Source: CAVIQK01 sp964613035 (lineage in GTDB: Bacteria > Bacillota > Clostridia > Christensenellales > DTU072). From it: a stretch of DNA of 64,000 nucleotides. The position numbers and the translations under genes were made by a program. Shown piece after piece: positions 47,701 through 57,300 of the stretch. Within the stretch, counting starts at the first letter, position 1; each line of letters opens with the position of its first letter. The notes beneath the pieces are model-generated. The model was not told where the DNA came from. It worked only from the letters and a program-made list of their open reading frames with translations, and did not search any database. Where the stretch lies: NCBI GenBank assembly GCA_964613035.1, contig CAZTFQ010000001.1, positions 1 to 64,000 on the forward strand. Direction: 5' to 3'.

Positions 47701-50700
47701 CTCCTCTCAGAATGCGGACGGAACGATAATCTATGCCGATACTTATTCGGACGGCTCGGGGGTATTCTACGAGAGAATATCCGGCGGGGAGAAGTCCGTT
47801 TTGATCGATTTTTATTCGGAAGCGACCAAGACGACCTATAGTTACTATCAGCCCGTAAGTTTCGTGTCGGGTTATACCGAGCTTATAGACGCTTTGACCG
47901 CGCCTTATGCGGAATCTAAAGAGATCGACGTCGAGTTTATTCTCGATATAGGCGGAATAAGCATCGAAAAACGCTTCGTTACCGAGGATAAAGTCGGCGG
48001 TAGTTATTATTTCAGAAGTCTGCCGACAGACGACAAGAGCCTTTTGGACGTCACGTACGATGATACGTCCGCAAGCGGAGAAAAGCACGCGACGATAACC
48101 GTCTATAAGATATACGCGCTGGCGACGTCTTCGTCCTCGGGATTCGAGTACGCCCTTCCTTACGACTATTTCCGCGTCGCGTTGTCGACGGTTTTGGCAA
48201 TTTTACCCGACGGAACGCAGACGAAATACTCGACCGATTTCGAGGACGTGGTAGAGGACCCTGACGCCTTTAATAAGGCACTGCTTACTTTCGTCAACGG
48301 TGCCGACGCCGAGTTGACGATTGCGCTGAAACAAGGCTCGGGGAGCGCGCAGGACTTTATTACGGTCGATTTTATCGTGAAGGAAAGTTCCGTAGAAGCA
48401 TCCGGCGGAACCAATAAAAATATTGGCGTGGATATCTACGGAGAGGAAGACGGAACTCCCGCGTATCTCAACGGATACGCTCTGCCCGACGTCTACAGTG
48501 TGACTTATAACGGCAAAAACTCTTCCGGAGAGACCGTTTTTTACACGGTGAATTATACCGATCTCGAGTGGCGCGTGAGACTGACGGTAGCGGGGCTCGT
48601 ACAGGGCGACGTTATAGACACGGTCCCCGTAGACGTCATAACCGACGACGGCATGACGCTCCTGCTGGAGAGCAAGTTGCCTGACGGGACGGTCTGTCTG
48701 CTGACGGTCAATTTCTATCCCAAGAAAATGTCTTCCGACTCCTATCGGTCGGACGAAAACGGAAAAATAACGATAGAAAACGGCAAAGCCGACTTCGAAA
48801 CGTTCTACGAGCTCAACTCTTATATGACGTCCTCTGACGGATACAGAATTATTTCTCCGTCCGTATTGCCCGACAGAGTTTATTATTCGGGGAAAGACAC
48901 CTCGGCATATTACGAGCAGGTATCGGTTGCGTATGCGGTCGAGTGGAGTCTTACCGACAACGGCGGCTCGTATTTCTTCAGCTTGTCGCCATCGGGAGAA
49001 ATTCTTTATAGAGATTTCGACAGAAAAGAAGTCGACGGCGTCGTGTACTATAAAGTCGCCGAGGGCACTCTTAAGAGATACAACGATTCGGACAACGGCA
49101 TTATCGAGCTGTATGTGACTTTTGAAGAAAAGAGTATATCTAACGTCTCTGCGGACGGATATTCTTTCTCGACGCGCGCGGACGGCTACGTTCTAAACGT
49201 GGATCCGTACGAAATTACCGTTATCGACGGCAAGGATTATTATCTGTGGGAGAAAGCGCTTCCCTTGTCCCTTATCGCCAATCTTCTCGACGGTACCGTA
49301 TACGAGTTTTCAGAAGGAGAATTTTTCTACGAATACGGCGGAGAGCGAATAGACCGACTGGTCTACGATTACGAAAAATTCCTCACCGATTACGGCAATG
49401 TTTCGGAAATGAATATTTCCGTGATATCCTCTTACGGGAAGGAGCTGTTCTCGTTCACGGCGGTTTTACAAAACAAACTCTATAAGACGATTAAGCTTCC
49501 GTACGAAAAATCCGACGGCAGTATCGGATACCTTGACGATGTCTATTACATAGACCCGTACAATGCCGCAACGCACGTTGTTCCGTCCTCGGTCGAAGTG
49601 CTGACGGAAGACGGAAATTCGACGATGCTCTCGGTGGTGTGGACGGCGTACAGCGATTCCGATTATACGCTAGAGACCGATATGACAATCGATTATAAAG
49701 GCGGAACGTACTATTTGAGAGCGTCTCTTCCCGCTTATCGATATTTGGACGGAGAACTTGTCGAGGTGGATAAGGAATCCAATCAATATATGCGTATAGT
49801 CGCCTACGTCATCGACAGACGGGCAAAAGGCGATTACGACTATTTGAGACTGGATCGAACTTTTTCGACGGACAAAGGAGAGGATTATATTTCAAGAAGA
49901 CTTTCGGATATAGTAGGAGTGCTTAACGGCGATGATTTCGTAAGCCTCCCGTCGGCACTTCCCGACGATTACAGATTGAGTTATCCCGAGATACGCTGGA
50001 ATGCGACCGACGACGATATAGTTAACGGTATGGACGGTTCGACCTATATAGAGGGATATTTGAACGGAACGGGACAGCGAGTCCTCGCCTACGTCGTTAC
50101 GGACAAACTGACTCTTAAAGGCTTCGATACGTCTAAACTTAAACCTCAATATCTCAATTCATCGGGCGTGCCGGTTATATTCCTTAATCCTTATACTCTC
50201 ACGTCGGTCGAGGACGGCTTCTACTTCATATTCGAGAGAGAGTCGGACGGCAGCGCCGTCTCGCTTAAGTTCTACGTCAATCCTTCCGACGACGAAGAGT
50301 CGAGAAGAATAATAACGTACGCAGAGAGTATGAGAGAAGGTCTGAGCGGCTCCACCGGCGGTGAATTGACTCTCGGCAACGCTACTAAAACGGCAGTGCT
50401 GAACTCGAAAGAACATAAAATATTCTTCAGTTATCAGAATCTCACTCCCGACTACGTCAGAATTGACTTAGGACTCGGCGATACGGACAACGTCAACGGG
50501 TCGGCATATTTCGTCATAGATCCTCTTCAGCCGTATTTGCCGAGCGGTTCGGTGAATGCTAGAGGATTTTTCAGAGTGGGCGACGTCGACGGAGAAGAAG
50601 ATAAGTACACCGAGCAAGGTTTCTCCGTAGTCAACGGGACGTACGGTCTCTGGATGTCTATGGGGAGCGTGTATCTCGATTGGGATTACGACGACAACGG

Positions 50701-53700
50701 CATAGAAGACGCTTTGGAAAATCTCGTCTACGACGGCAATAACGATAAGGCGCGTTCCGTTACCTGTACGGTACGTTCCGACGTCGTCGATATGAGCCTT
50801 GCGGTCAGATTCGGGATGTATTATCTTGACCGTACCCCATCGGCGGTCCTTACGGACCAACGCGACAATCGTGCCTACGGAGTCTCTTCGGGGATGTACG
50901 TCGGATACAATTCTCTGGATACGGCGGCAGGCGTCACGATCAATCCTCTCAACAATTACACCGACGGCACGTATCGTCTTATGAGCCGCATAGTGTATAA
51001 GTTCCGCAACGATTACGATCCCTCAGACCCCGCGCAGACGTTACTTTATAAGGCATTCTCCTATTACGGAGATACCGTTACGATAGAAGGGCTGAATATC
51101 GACGATTATTACATTCCGTCTCCCGGAATAACTCTTGCGGGTACCGAAAACGCTCTGTCGGTAAGTCTCATAAGCGGCATAGTGAATACGTACGGCGGAC
51201 AATACGAGCTGAAGCTGGAGCCGGGACTCTATACGATCGCGCTCAACGTTACGCCGTCCGAGATAGTGTCGACGTCGATAACGGAGCGCTTTGAGAAGGG
51301 CTCTCACGACTTGATCGTGAAGAAGGGCGTCGCGGGAGAACGTAGCGAATATGCCGTCGATCCTTACAATCCGAGTTTTCCGAACAATTTCACGGTGGCG
51401 TTCGGCGACGTCAAAAAACAATTCGCCTACGAGTCGCATTACTCCGAGCTGTGGGGATTCGACGACGACGTCGATAAGAAGCTGTCGGATCTGGGAATAA
51501 TAACCAACGGCGGTCAGATAAAAGCCTACGTAACGATATGCGGTGAAAAATATTACTTCACCTTCGAGGTTATGGCTAGGAAGATCGGCGTAACGGACGA
51601 CGGCAATACCGGTATAATCGAGACCGTCGACGGCAGAAGATATATCGACGGCGGCACGGTGTACGTAAGGAAGACGTCGAGCTTCGAGAGTGCGTACGCG
51701 CAACTCCCGAGTTACCTCTATTACGACTTCTCTTATCCTACGGGAGACTTCACTCGCGTTCCGCTCACTTGGGACGTGTCGGATCTGGCGTCCATTACAA
51801 GAGAAGGCGAATATTCGGCACGCGCGAGAATGGGCGCGGGCACGGAAAACAATATTATCTTCACCGTGAAGGTAGTCGACGTCTCGATATCCGAGATAGT
51901 AGAGAAAAAGGACGCTCTCGGCAACGTCGTCGATTATAAAGATTACGACTTCGTTTACGATAAAATGATCGTTTCACTGATAGGCGGAGAGAGAATTAAG
52001 GACGGCGACGACCTTCTTATACCCTCTGTCGTGAGACTGGACGGTCAGAATTATTTTGAAGTGAAAGAGGTCGTTTTCGACTTAGATGGCGAAACTGCCG
52101 ACTTCATACTGGAATACGAATTCGGCGGTAACAACGAAAATACTTCTCTTGCTGGAGATCCCGAGGGAAATAAGGTCTTCTCGATAAAAATAACCGTTCC
52201 GATACTCGTCAACAACATCGACGGTCTGCGCAACGCGACTTCTTCCGTAGAAGAGATTCATCTGCCCGTAGGGGAGGATATACTCCTCGGCGAGATGCCT
52301 ACGGCGATAGACGGCAACGGCAATTCTTATTACGTGTTTTGGGATATTACCGGAAGTCTCGGCGGCGACGAGGTGGACGTCAACAGAGCGGGAGAATATC
52401 ATATCAAAGGCAGACTTTTGACCTTCTACAGAGAGCTGGTCACCTGTGAAGTCACTCTGATTATCGACGCGACCGACATCTCAGAGACTGCGGAAATGTC
52501 CAGAGACAGACTTAATTATACCTATTCCGGCGACGTAAAAGGAGAAGGATTCTTTAAGTCGGGACTTACTTTCGTCAACGGAACCAAGTTCTTCGATACG
52601 GACGGAGAAGAGTACGAGCCCGATTTTCACATAGAGTTTTTCTTAGAAGGCAGATGGTCGGACAACGAACCCGTCAACGTAGGCGAGTATCTTGTCAGAG
52701 TGTCCGCTCCCGATACGGACGACGACGTCAACGTGATTGGCTCGTGCGAGTTTACGCTGAAAATCAAAGCCAAGCTGATAGAGACCTCCAGAATCACATT
52801 TGTCGATACCGAGACCGATTACAACGGCAGACCGCAACAACCTCGCGTGCTGTACGACGGAGAAGAGCTCAAGGACGTCCGTTATTCCTTCACCTTCACT
52901 CTGGACAATATTAAGGACGCCTCGGAAGCGATCGATTCCGGTAAGTATATAGCGAGACTGAAGTTTGAGAAAAACGCCAACTACGACTTCAGCAATTTGG
53001 AACAGACCACTAAAGAAACCGCTTTCGTTATCAACAAAAAGATCGTCGAGTATCGCATAGTCGATTCGGAGGTGTACGACGGCACGTACAGGCACGCGAC
53101 GGTCGAGGGACTTCCCGAGGGGTACGAGGATATGGGCGTCGACGTGATATTCACGTATACCTATACGGACGCTTTCGGTAAGTCGATAACCACCAACAAT
53201 CCTATTAAAAACGTCGGCACGTACGGAGTGTCCGTGACCATAAGAGGCGGTCTCAATTATAACGACGCTGTAATAAGCATCGCGGATTATACGATAACGC
53301 CCGCAAGGCTCGTCGTGAGAATAGCCGACGTTATATCCGTCTATCCCGACGTATTGCCCGTGCAACCGACCGTAGAATACGACGGAATAGTCGGCGAGGA
53401 CGTCAGACAGAGCGTAGAAAAACTTCTGGGTACGTTGAGAATTTCTTCCGACGCCGACGCATATAAAATACCCTCTCCCGGCATCTATAAAATGAAAGCG
53501 GAAGGACTGCACAACGAAAATTACGACGTGGAATACGTGACGGGCGACTATATAGTTAAGCTGGCTTCCGACGTGTCGAAAGCGGAAGGTCCTCTAGAAG
53601 ATGTTTTGAAAGATTTCCTCTCCTCGGATAAGCGGAATATCGGCATATATCTCCCGTCGGGAGACTACGGAGATCTGATTATCGACGCAAAAGGTCGCTC

Positions 53701-54295
53701 TGTAACGTTGGTGGGTGAATACGAGCCCGACGGCACTCACGGGACGACGTTCCGCTCCGTAACGCTCGTTAACGGCAGCCTCGAGCTTGTTTCGATAGGA
53801 TTTTTAGGAGAAAAGGATACCGTTTCGCTGACGATTAAGTCGACTGCGGGAACCGTCATCGTGTCCGAGTCGGGATTCTACGGCGCGAGCAAAACTTCCG
53901 AGAGTACCGAGACCAGAAGTGTGGCTATATATGCCGAGCAAGGCTACTCGGGCAGTCTGACCGTACAGGATACCGTCATAGAGAGACGTACCTCCGGCAT
54001 CATTTCGTACTCGGCGATACTCGTCGTAGAGAATACCGTTTTGTCTTACGTAACGCAGGGCGTGGCGGTAAGAGGCGGAAGCTTCTCTATGACCGATTGC
54101 ACTCTTGATCATTGTATGGAATACGCTCTCTACGTGGCGGACGTCAACGCGTCGATCAATACGGTCAATAACGAGTTTAGAGAAAACGCCGTAGCTGTTC
54201 TATATAACGGACGTCGCGACCTGACGGGAGAGACGGGAATAGTCGGCGGCAACGAATACGTCGACAATACCGTTAATTTTAAGGTACAAAACTGA
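41798..54295 (+). CDS. Giant lipoprotein B with Ig-like modules and beta-helix tail (about 4,165 residues)
   Basis: Lipobox IFAC (Cys26), then a Ser/Thr/Pro-rich spacer. Residues 40-560 parallel lipoprotein A (DSRLYFDMGDFFD against ELLYINTQGFSD). Residues about 578-1,036 are short YYY/G beta-hairpin repeats. About 1,080-1,330 repeats the VDISRFLGAFIGD region. About 1,330-3,560 holds some fifteen Ig-like modules of 100-130 residues. About 3,600-3,930 resembles MBG-type beta domains (YNGRPQQPRVLYDGEEL). The last 200 residues look like a right-handed parallel beta-helix (SLTVQDTVIERRTSGI, SFSMTDCTLDHCMEYAL). The frame is unbroken for 12.5 kb. An in-frame TTG at 41783 has an AAAAGG upstream and may be the true start. 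No catalytic motif, sortase signal or membrane segment is seen; anchoring is by lipid only. It most likely acts as a long adhesin or scaffold. Confidence 0.75.
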   Translation: MKKSYILKITIFLLVAVLMTGLIFACDDGDVTSGTPSGSETPSDTPTTLGKTEILANLSSSLTAAIDANNASAESGGTVSVDSSYELITGQYKYRIIYAANYDYSVEGGARSEFYLKIFDSESALTRLMFYYKEGDLYVESTDGRILVEDAGQSGLFSALYDFVGYFDMSSVILDEDVAEVIGELGSYIDGKKLKQYAVSDNRDNVSLIDVNFDARKELVNDRLKNTFEKFSTTYDAISSEYLGIKLSELASLQLTTLNANLVEFYSSDKVFDRTDFDFSGILENKESYSLKGSVAVKPYLQTIRLEAFDNPATLDAEIVAYASKNNISVEKLREEKLFSSVNLARKSFDGELSVDFFGTIYDARLFFDLDLGDDSESEISFKLTEENETVAAVYYRDSRLYFDMGDFFDTLGSALSLDKFNLPRVFHSSFNLSDSLNAFYDTLDMLVRGIGDDGSAGIFALLNKKLVSEGTTMTLYVDRQFVETINDMQETPLDRVNVATFIADMLGIDDETISTYLSAESFDLLRLVISYDFRSSELGLRLETVASESDAYAIVSVDEDKSLYDKEGSLDESTSSLTIGKDTYYFYQYVGEMFSSSQRVASVGSFKGDSESIVVTVGDTTKEYLLSYKKHGVTSLYVRSVVDGEKVDVEKGRIYTAQGYALIDSSEFPRDGLTVTEDGYLKYYLTYEKSDGILYKDKERTEVFEQIDFSKYLFKHDDVYYYVGGSALTIVLKKFGTIDVFSGNIVQSGVKYYYRNGIVMRENETSGILNAQDVFVIKDSDGKTSYSFLKGEWQESQNRTPLYLQGDAEKKTLGYYYHDYEALEFVSGALEDNVYALGEGNVLSRIYGTINLKDKEITIGSLEYKIDFGGVYTTKEGIDPVMNLVMSPASEVRTLYKAIGTMTESDSEGKELTFNVDGKIYYVVENDASVYADESHTSKVSDASYDCGKRTVYFGTASYRLLDGKVYYMSGEYAVDDATATIGGVTYYVSGDVLYRDYDCSVIVGSVDDEKIVLEGTEEYYYDDVILETSRGDYKELTYAENAGFVIEGTASLSQVNSVDISRFLGAFIGDSYGVNTPYTLKIGEKIRFLIKTSYYNDNFTFYAAVYLDDNSTEKLLLEAASSDDGVLLIDYNVLSTPIRFRSAASEVLEALKEFAGEGTIFGDGNVVAAIYKTLGYAKTSFSEEGMNFSVSYDTSSGYDAVKALTGLEYLSLRGVLKVVYDMPIAEAESMLADASSYNVPTFSVPDEIIGDNIYEVNWIETLTVGLGEETFEIIVPYRKDTVKIESGKTLYRPTASVFGQEISYNVILRDKNGTKGIFGITDNEIVVDPWAESPLPSKLEVTFTDGTRGYLDYEIEGFDESSVTGYGNAEWDALLKRAVYPTYTVVIGRGSIGETVLENVTVRVVTRLISSDFDYNGSLKVVTSASIDPYDYESYPKTGEVTIKSASNPSMDDDNVTERFYISFENGTPVLRSEITISFYDYYTVENHAVSYSEVLYVLWNYDFSKVSFSGSETIAEAVEIRNADGALYYVPDGEKIAAKISSERKVFKELYLYDIVDDVAETKGYYTVDSLDSSTYDIPSRSTTDYMVLLYFDDGNFRVVGDEQVYGYYVSSNLIDVAKSDGIFDETLDWEYARADYFTEYGTSSPLGGGTASVNRALIGGQTITLTVREPARRAVTETKSLNGYVKVDVNGNSVDRTNATFTYNRVKWDGCDGFYKVNPYVNGALPSTVTVGFNTSTSGYETIEEVTYPIADWVTDTGIIMKDVDSDGNLCYRLAYPTTEQSYFKAELYLGDGNVRVKIAVVIENLAAEYERYDFYTDDVNIGTSMSIDAFSPYRLPDRVKIGLKNGESLSYDFSTDFRWFVNYGTDKECEILPYSEDFVKSPGKYILWSTEELEAFRIFVTTGKGTLDERLFGDNYYMPDNSDGEVVLTAYVSGSEMGSVEQKLEFRLKVVRMSSFDVSKTTFSSQNADGTIIYADTYSDGSGVFYERISGGEKSVLIDFYSEATKTTYSYYQPVSFVSGYTELIDALTAPYAESKEIDVEFILDIGGISIEKRFVTEDKVGGSYYFRSLPTDDKSLLDVTYDDTSASGEKHATITVYKIYALATSSSSGFEYALPYDYFRVALSTVLAILPDGTQTKYSTDFEDVVEDPDAFNKALLTFVNGADAELTIALKQGSGSAQDFITVDFIVKESSVEASGGTNKNIGVDIYGEEDGTPAYLNGYALPDVYSVTYNGKNSSGETVFYTVNYTDLEWRVRLTVAGLVQGDVIDTVPVDVITDDGMTLLLESKLPDGTVCLLTVNFYPKKMSSDSYRSDENGKITIENGKADFETFYELNSYMTSSDGYRIISPSVLPDRVYYSGKDTSAYYEQVSVAYAVEWSLTDNGGSYFFSLSPSGEILYRDFDRKEVDGVVYYKVAEGTLKRYNDSDNGIIELYVTFEEKSISNVSADGYSFSTRADGYVLNVDPYEITVIDGKDYYLWEKALPLSLIANLLDGTVYEFSEGEFFYEYGGERIDRLVYDYEKFLTDYGNVSEMNISVISSYGKELFSFTAVLQNKLYKTIKLPYEKSDGSIGYLDDVYYIDPYNAATHVVPSSVEVLTEDGNSTMLSVVWTAYSDSDYTLETDMTIDYKGGTYYLRASLPAYRYLDGELVEVDKESNQYMRIVAYVIDRRAKGDYDYLRLDRTFSTDKGEDYISRRLSDIVGVLNGDDFVSLPSALPDDYRLSYPEIRWNATDDDIVNGMDGSTYIEGYLNGTGQRVLAYVVTDKLTLKGFDTSKLKPQYLNSSGVPVIFLNPYTLTSVEDGFYFIFERESDGSAVSLKFYVNPSDDEESRRIITYAESMREGLSGSTGGELTLGNATKTAVLNSKEHKIFFSYQNLTPDYVRIDLGLGDTDNVNGSAYFVIDPLQPYLPSGSVNARGFFRVGDVDGEEDKYTEQGFSVVNGTYGLWMSMGSVYLDWDYDDNGIEDALENLVYDGNNDKARSVTCTVRSDVVDMSLAVRFGMYYLDRTPSAVLTDQRDNRAYGVSSGMYVGYNSLDTAAGVTINPLNNYTDGTYRLMSRIVYKFRNDYDPSDPAQTLLYKAFSYYGDTVTIEGLNIDDYYIPSPGITLAGTENALSVSLISGIVNTYGGQYELKLEPGLYTIALNVTPSEIVSTSITERFEKGSHDLIVKKGVAGERSEYAVDPYNPSFPNNFTVAFGDVKKQFAYESHYSELWGFDDDVDKKLSDLGIITNGGQIKAYVTICGEKYYFTFEVMARKIGVTDDGNTGIIETVDGRRYIDGGTVYVRKTSSFESAYAQLPSYLYYDFSYPTGDFTRVPLTWDVSDLASITREGEYSARARMGAGTENNIIFTVKVVDVSISEIVEKKDALGNVVDYKDYDFVYDKMIVSLIGGERIKDGDDLLIPSVVRLDGQNYFEVKEVVFDLDGETADFILEYEFGGNNENTSLAGDPEGNKVFSIKITVPILVNNIDGLRNATSSVEEIHLPVGEDILLGEMPTAIDGNGNSYYVFWDITGSLGGDEVDVNRAGEYHIKGRLLTFYRELVTCEVTLIIDATDISETAEMSRDRLNYTYSGDVKGEGFFKSGLTFVNGTKFFDTDGEEYEPDFHIEFFLEGRWSDNEPVNVGEYLVRVSAPDTDDDVNVIGSCEFTLKIKAKLIETSRITFVDTETDYNGRPQQPRVLYDGEELKDVRYSFTFTLDNIKDASEAIDSGKYIARLKFEKNANYDFSNLEQTTKETAFVINKKIVEYRIVDSEVYDGTYRHATVEGLPEGYEDMGVDVIFTYTYTDAFGKSITTNNPIKNVGTYGVSVTIRGGLNYNDAVISIADYTITPARLVVRIADVISVYPDVLPVQPTVEYDGIVGEDVRQSVEKLLGTLRISSDADAYKIPSPGIYKMKAEGLHNENYDVEYVTGDYIVKLASDVSKAEGPLEDVLKDFLSSDKRNIGIYLPSGDYGDLIIDAKGRSVTLVGEYEPDGTHGTTFRSVTLVNGSLELVSIGFLGEKDTVSLTIKSTAGTVIVSESGFYGASKTSESTETRSVAIYAEQGYSGSLTVQDTVIERRTSGIISYSAILVVENTVLSYVTQGVAVRGGSFSMTDCTLDHCMEYALYVADVNASINTVNNEFRENAVAVLYNGRRDLTGETGIVGGNEYVDNTVNFKVQN
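43531..44905 (+). repeat. Short beta-hairpin repeats (YY-G type) in lipoprotein B
   Basis: Residues about 578-1,036 cycle through units of 30-45 residues with a tyrosine-rich strand, a Gly turn and a second strand: KDTYYFYQYVGEMF, DVYYYVGGSAL, VKYYYRNGIVMRE, SLEYKIDFGGVY, KIYYVVENDASVY, ASYRLLDGKVYYMSG, VTYYVSGDVLYRDY, TEEYYYDDVILE. Lipoprotein A has one similar pair. This resembles cell-wall-binding style hairpin solenoids but lacks their tryptophans. Confidence 0.55.
45780..52470 (+). repeat. About fifteen divergent Ig-like (DPY...LP) modules in lipoprotein B
   Basis: Module leads are visible near residues 1,328 (VDPWAESPLPSKLEV), 1,428 (IDPYDYESYP), 1,573, 1,720 (VNPYVNGALPSTVTV), 1,830 (IDAFSPYRLPDRVKI), 2,209, 2,334 (SPSVLPDRVYY), 2,466 (VDPYEITV), 2,584 (IDPYNAATHVVPSSVEV), 2,794 (LNPYTLTS), 2,905 (IDPLQPYLP), 3,045 (INPLNNYTDG), 3,185 (VDPYNPSFPNNFTV), 3,288 and 3,477. 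The LPxxVxVxxxDG part matches the start of bacterial Ig-like group 4 domains. Confidence 0.6.
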
Positions 54296-54301
54296 TAAGT
54301 T

Positions 54302-57300
54302 ATGAGGCGCTCGGTCGTATTCCCGTATATATGGGCGATTTTATTGATTTTAATATCCGTGTTTTCCGTCGGAGAATACGCTCCGACGGAAGCTTATGCG
54401 GAAGAGACTACGGGCGTCGTGTACAACGTCGTGGTCTTTTTGAGATTTTCCGATTCTCCCGTATACGATAGCTTGGATTTGACTTCTTCTGAAATATTAG
54501 ATATATATTCGGACGATTTGAACAACGGCAGAAGCATTGCCGCGTTTTATTATGCGATGTCGGGCGGCGGCATAACCATCCGCAATACTTTCGGTTATTC
54601 GAATGCGGAGCGTACTTTGTATTACGTCTACGACGCCGACGGAACCAAGTCTTACTGGAACGCGGGCGTGAAAAACAACGCCACCAGAATATCTAAAGAA
54701 CGTTCTCTTTTGTCGGGCGCGATGGAAGGATTCAACGACTCTTTTCGCGATACGTCGCTTACCGTGGACGATTTGGATTCCGATTCCGACGGCGAAATAG
54801 ATTCGGTCACTTTCGTCGTGCTGGACGATTATCCCGCGGATTCCTATTACGGAACTCTCGTCTGGCCTCATAAGTGGGACTTTTCGAGCATCGGACTGGA
54901 CGGAGAAATCCTCGACTGCGCGGACGGCTCGGTTAAAGGCGGCGATTATAATCTGACTTTCGCTTATACGGATGAAGGTAAGTCCAATCTGGCGGTTTCC
55001 GCGCACGAGACGGGACACGTATTCGGCGCGGGAGATTATTATAACGGGACTTATCATCCCGCAGACGTGTACGACTTGATGGACAAGTCCCTCGCGTCTA
55101 CTTACTATCCGTCGTATATGCTCGTATACACCAGAAATAAGTATCTGGGCTCTTATTACGGCACCACTCGCTCGGTAACCGCGCCGTCCGTAGTTACTCT
55201 TACGGCAGTGACGGAAGCGACGTCGTCCGACGTGGTCGCGATTAAAATAGACACTTCCGACCCCCGCGTCTATATAATGGCGGAGTTTCGCATCAACGAC
55301 AGCTCTACGGGATACGACAGTGAGTTGCCGGGCTCGGGCGTCATCGTCTATAAGGTGGACGAAAGCGTCTACGGCAATCAGGACGCGTCGCCGAGTAATC
55401 CTTACAAAAATCACGAGGTCTACGTGTACCGCGCCTCTTCATCGGCGGAGAGCGCGCTTCTTAAAGAAAACGACTCGAGGACGGGTATAAAAATTCTGTC
55501 CGATACAACTCTCGATATCGGCATTAAAGTCATTCGCATAGAAGGAGATCGCGCCACGGTTGAGATAACGGGTTCTTACTTCGACGAAGCGTCTCTTACT
55601 CCCGACGGCGCTGTTTCCGTGCTGGACGCGGAATACGTCATAGACGAAAATTCTTCTCGCTACGGAGTGGACGTCGAACTTATGACGTTTAGGACCGATA
55701 CGTATGAAAAAATCGTCCTCGAGCTCTACGGAGAAAACGCTAAGCTGGCGGAAAAAACCGTCCTCGCATCACAACTCGATTCCGTCGAAACGCGGCTGAT
55801 TTTCGGTCTATGGGAAGACGACGGACTGTCGGAAGAACCTCCTCTTATGCTTAGAGTAAAAGTAATAGATTTAGAAGGAAAAGAATACGTCGTATGCGGA
55901 GAGGCGAACCCGTATGAAATAGATCGTCCGTATGCTTGGGACGAAGTATACGCCGCGGCGACTTACGTAAAAGGCAGTCTGACGATATCTGCCGACCGCG
56001 ACGACGACGGAGTCCCCATAGGCGCATATAAGGACGGAAATATACTTTTGGATATCGGCGCTTCCATATCGATTAACACCTGCGAGGGAGTACGGACGAT
56101 AAGCGTCTCTTCGGACGGGGATTTCCGTTGCGAGACGGTCCTCCCGACGGAATATGCGGGCGCGGGGACCTATACGGCTACTTTGAATTTGTATTATAAA
56201 AACGTAACTTTAGACACCTTGAACATACGTTTTAGGATACTAAAAGAGGTTTTATCCGTAACGTTAAAAGCCGTTGACGAGACTAAAACCAAGGTCTCTG
56301 GCAACGTCGCGTATATGTATCTCGAGGACCTTGTCTCGAGCGCTCCGATATATTTTTATGCGGTGTATAAAGACGGCACGTCGGAAAATCTCCCCGTGAA
56401 TGTTACTCCGACGGAAGGCGACTTCCACGTCGTGATCGACAGAGAGATAGGCGGACTGAGGGTAAGGGCGGAAGCGTATCTTTTCGATACGGTGATTGAG
56501 CTCTACGTGCCCGACAAGATGTTCTACGGGACGGCGCTCGAGGATAGTCTCGAAGCTTTGATGGCGTCCGGGACGACGAAAAAAGTGGCAGTGAAATACG
56601 GCGATTATAAGTCGGACGGAAGCGTCGGCAGTACGCAGAGAGTGATAGCTGAAGCGGATTACGGTTACGACTACGATTTGTTGCCGTATGAAAAGACTTT
56701 TTCGCGAGACTTCGTTGTCAAAACCGTGGATGGCGTCGCAAAAATAACGGAAATTGTTTTGAACAAGACCTCTTTTAATTACGGAGAGAATATATATCCG
56801 TCGGACGTCGCGTACGTCAAATATATTTCCTACGTATCCGAATATTCGGATAGCGGAGAAGAAAGCGTGTTGGGGGATTTTTCGACGATGAAAATAATCT
56901 CTCCCGATTATTCCGTTTTGACGGGAGCGACCCGCGCTACGACGGGTACGGCGGCGTTTTCCGTAGACGGAGCGACGTATTCTGTCGAGGTGGATATTCT
57001 TAACGGAATAGAAACCGTAACGCACGCGTCGGCGAGCAATAAACAAAGAGCGGTCGGAGACACGTCGGAATTCGTTTTCACGGTGTCGTATCATAACGGC
57101 TACGAGCATACGATTAGAGCGAGTGTGGGCTCGGGGAATGTCGTGCATGACGGCTCCGCTCTTAAAAGAGCCTCTTTAGAGAGCGCGGGTATAATAAGAC
57201 TGATCGTTCTTAATCCGTATTTAAAGACGGAGACATTGGCAGAATTCGACTTAATCGTATACGAGGAGTGTCGGGAAATACTCGGCGCGTATTATAATAA

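Noticed and set aside
33713..54295. Non-ribosomal peptide or polyketide synthase, suggested by gene size
   Set aside because: There are no carrier, adenylation or ketosynthase motifs; the proteins are exported lipoproteins of beta-rich modules.
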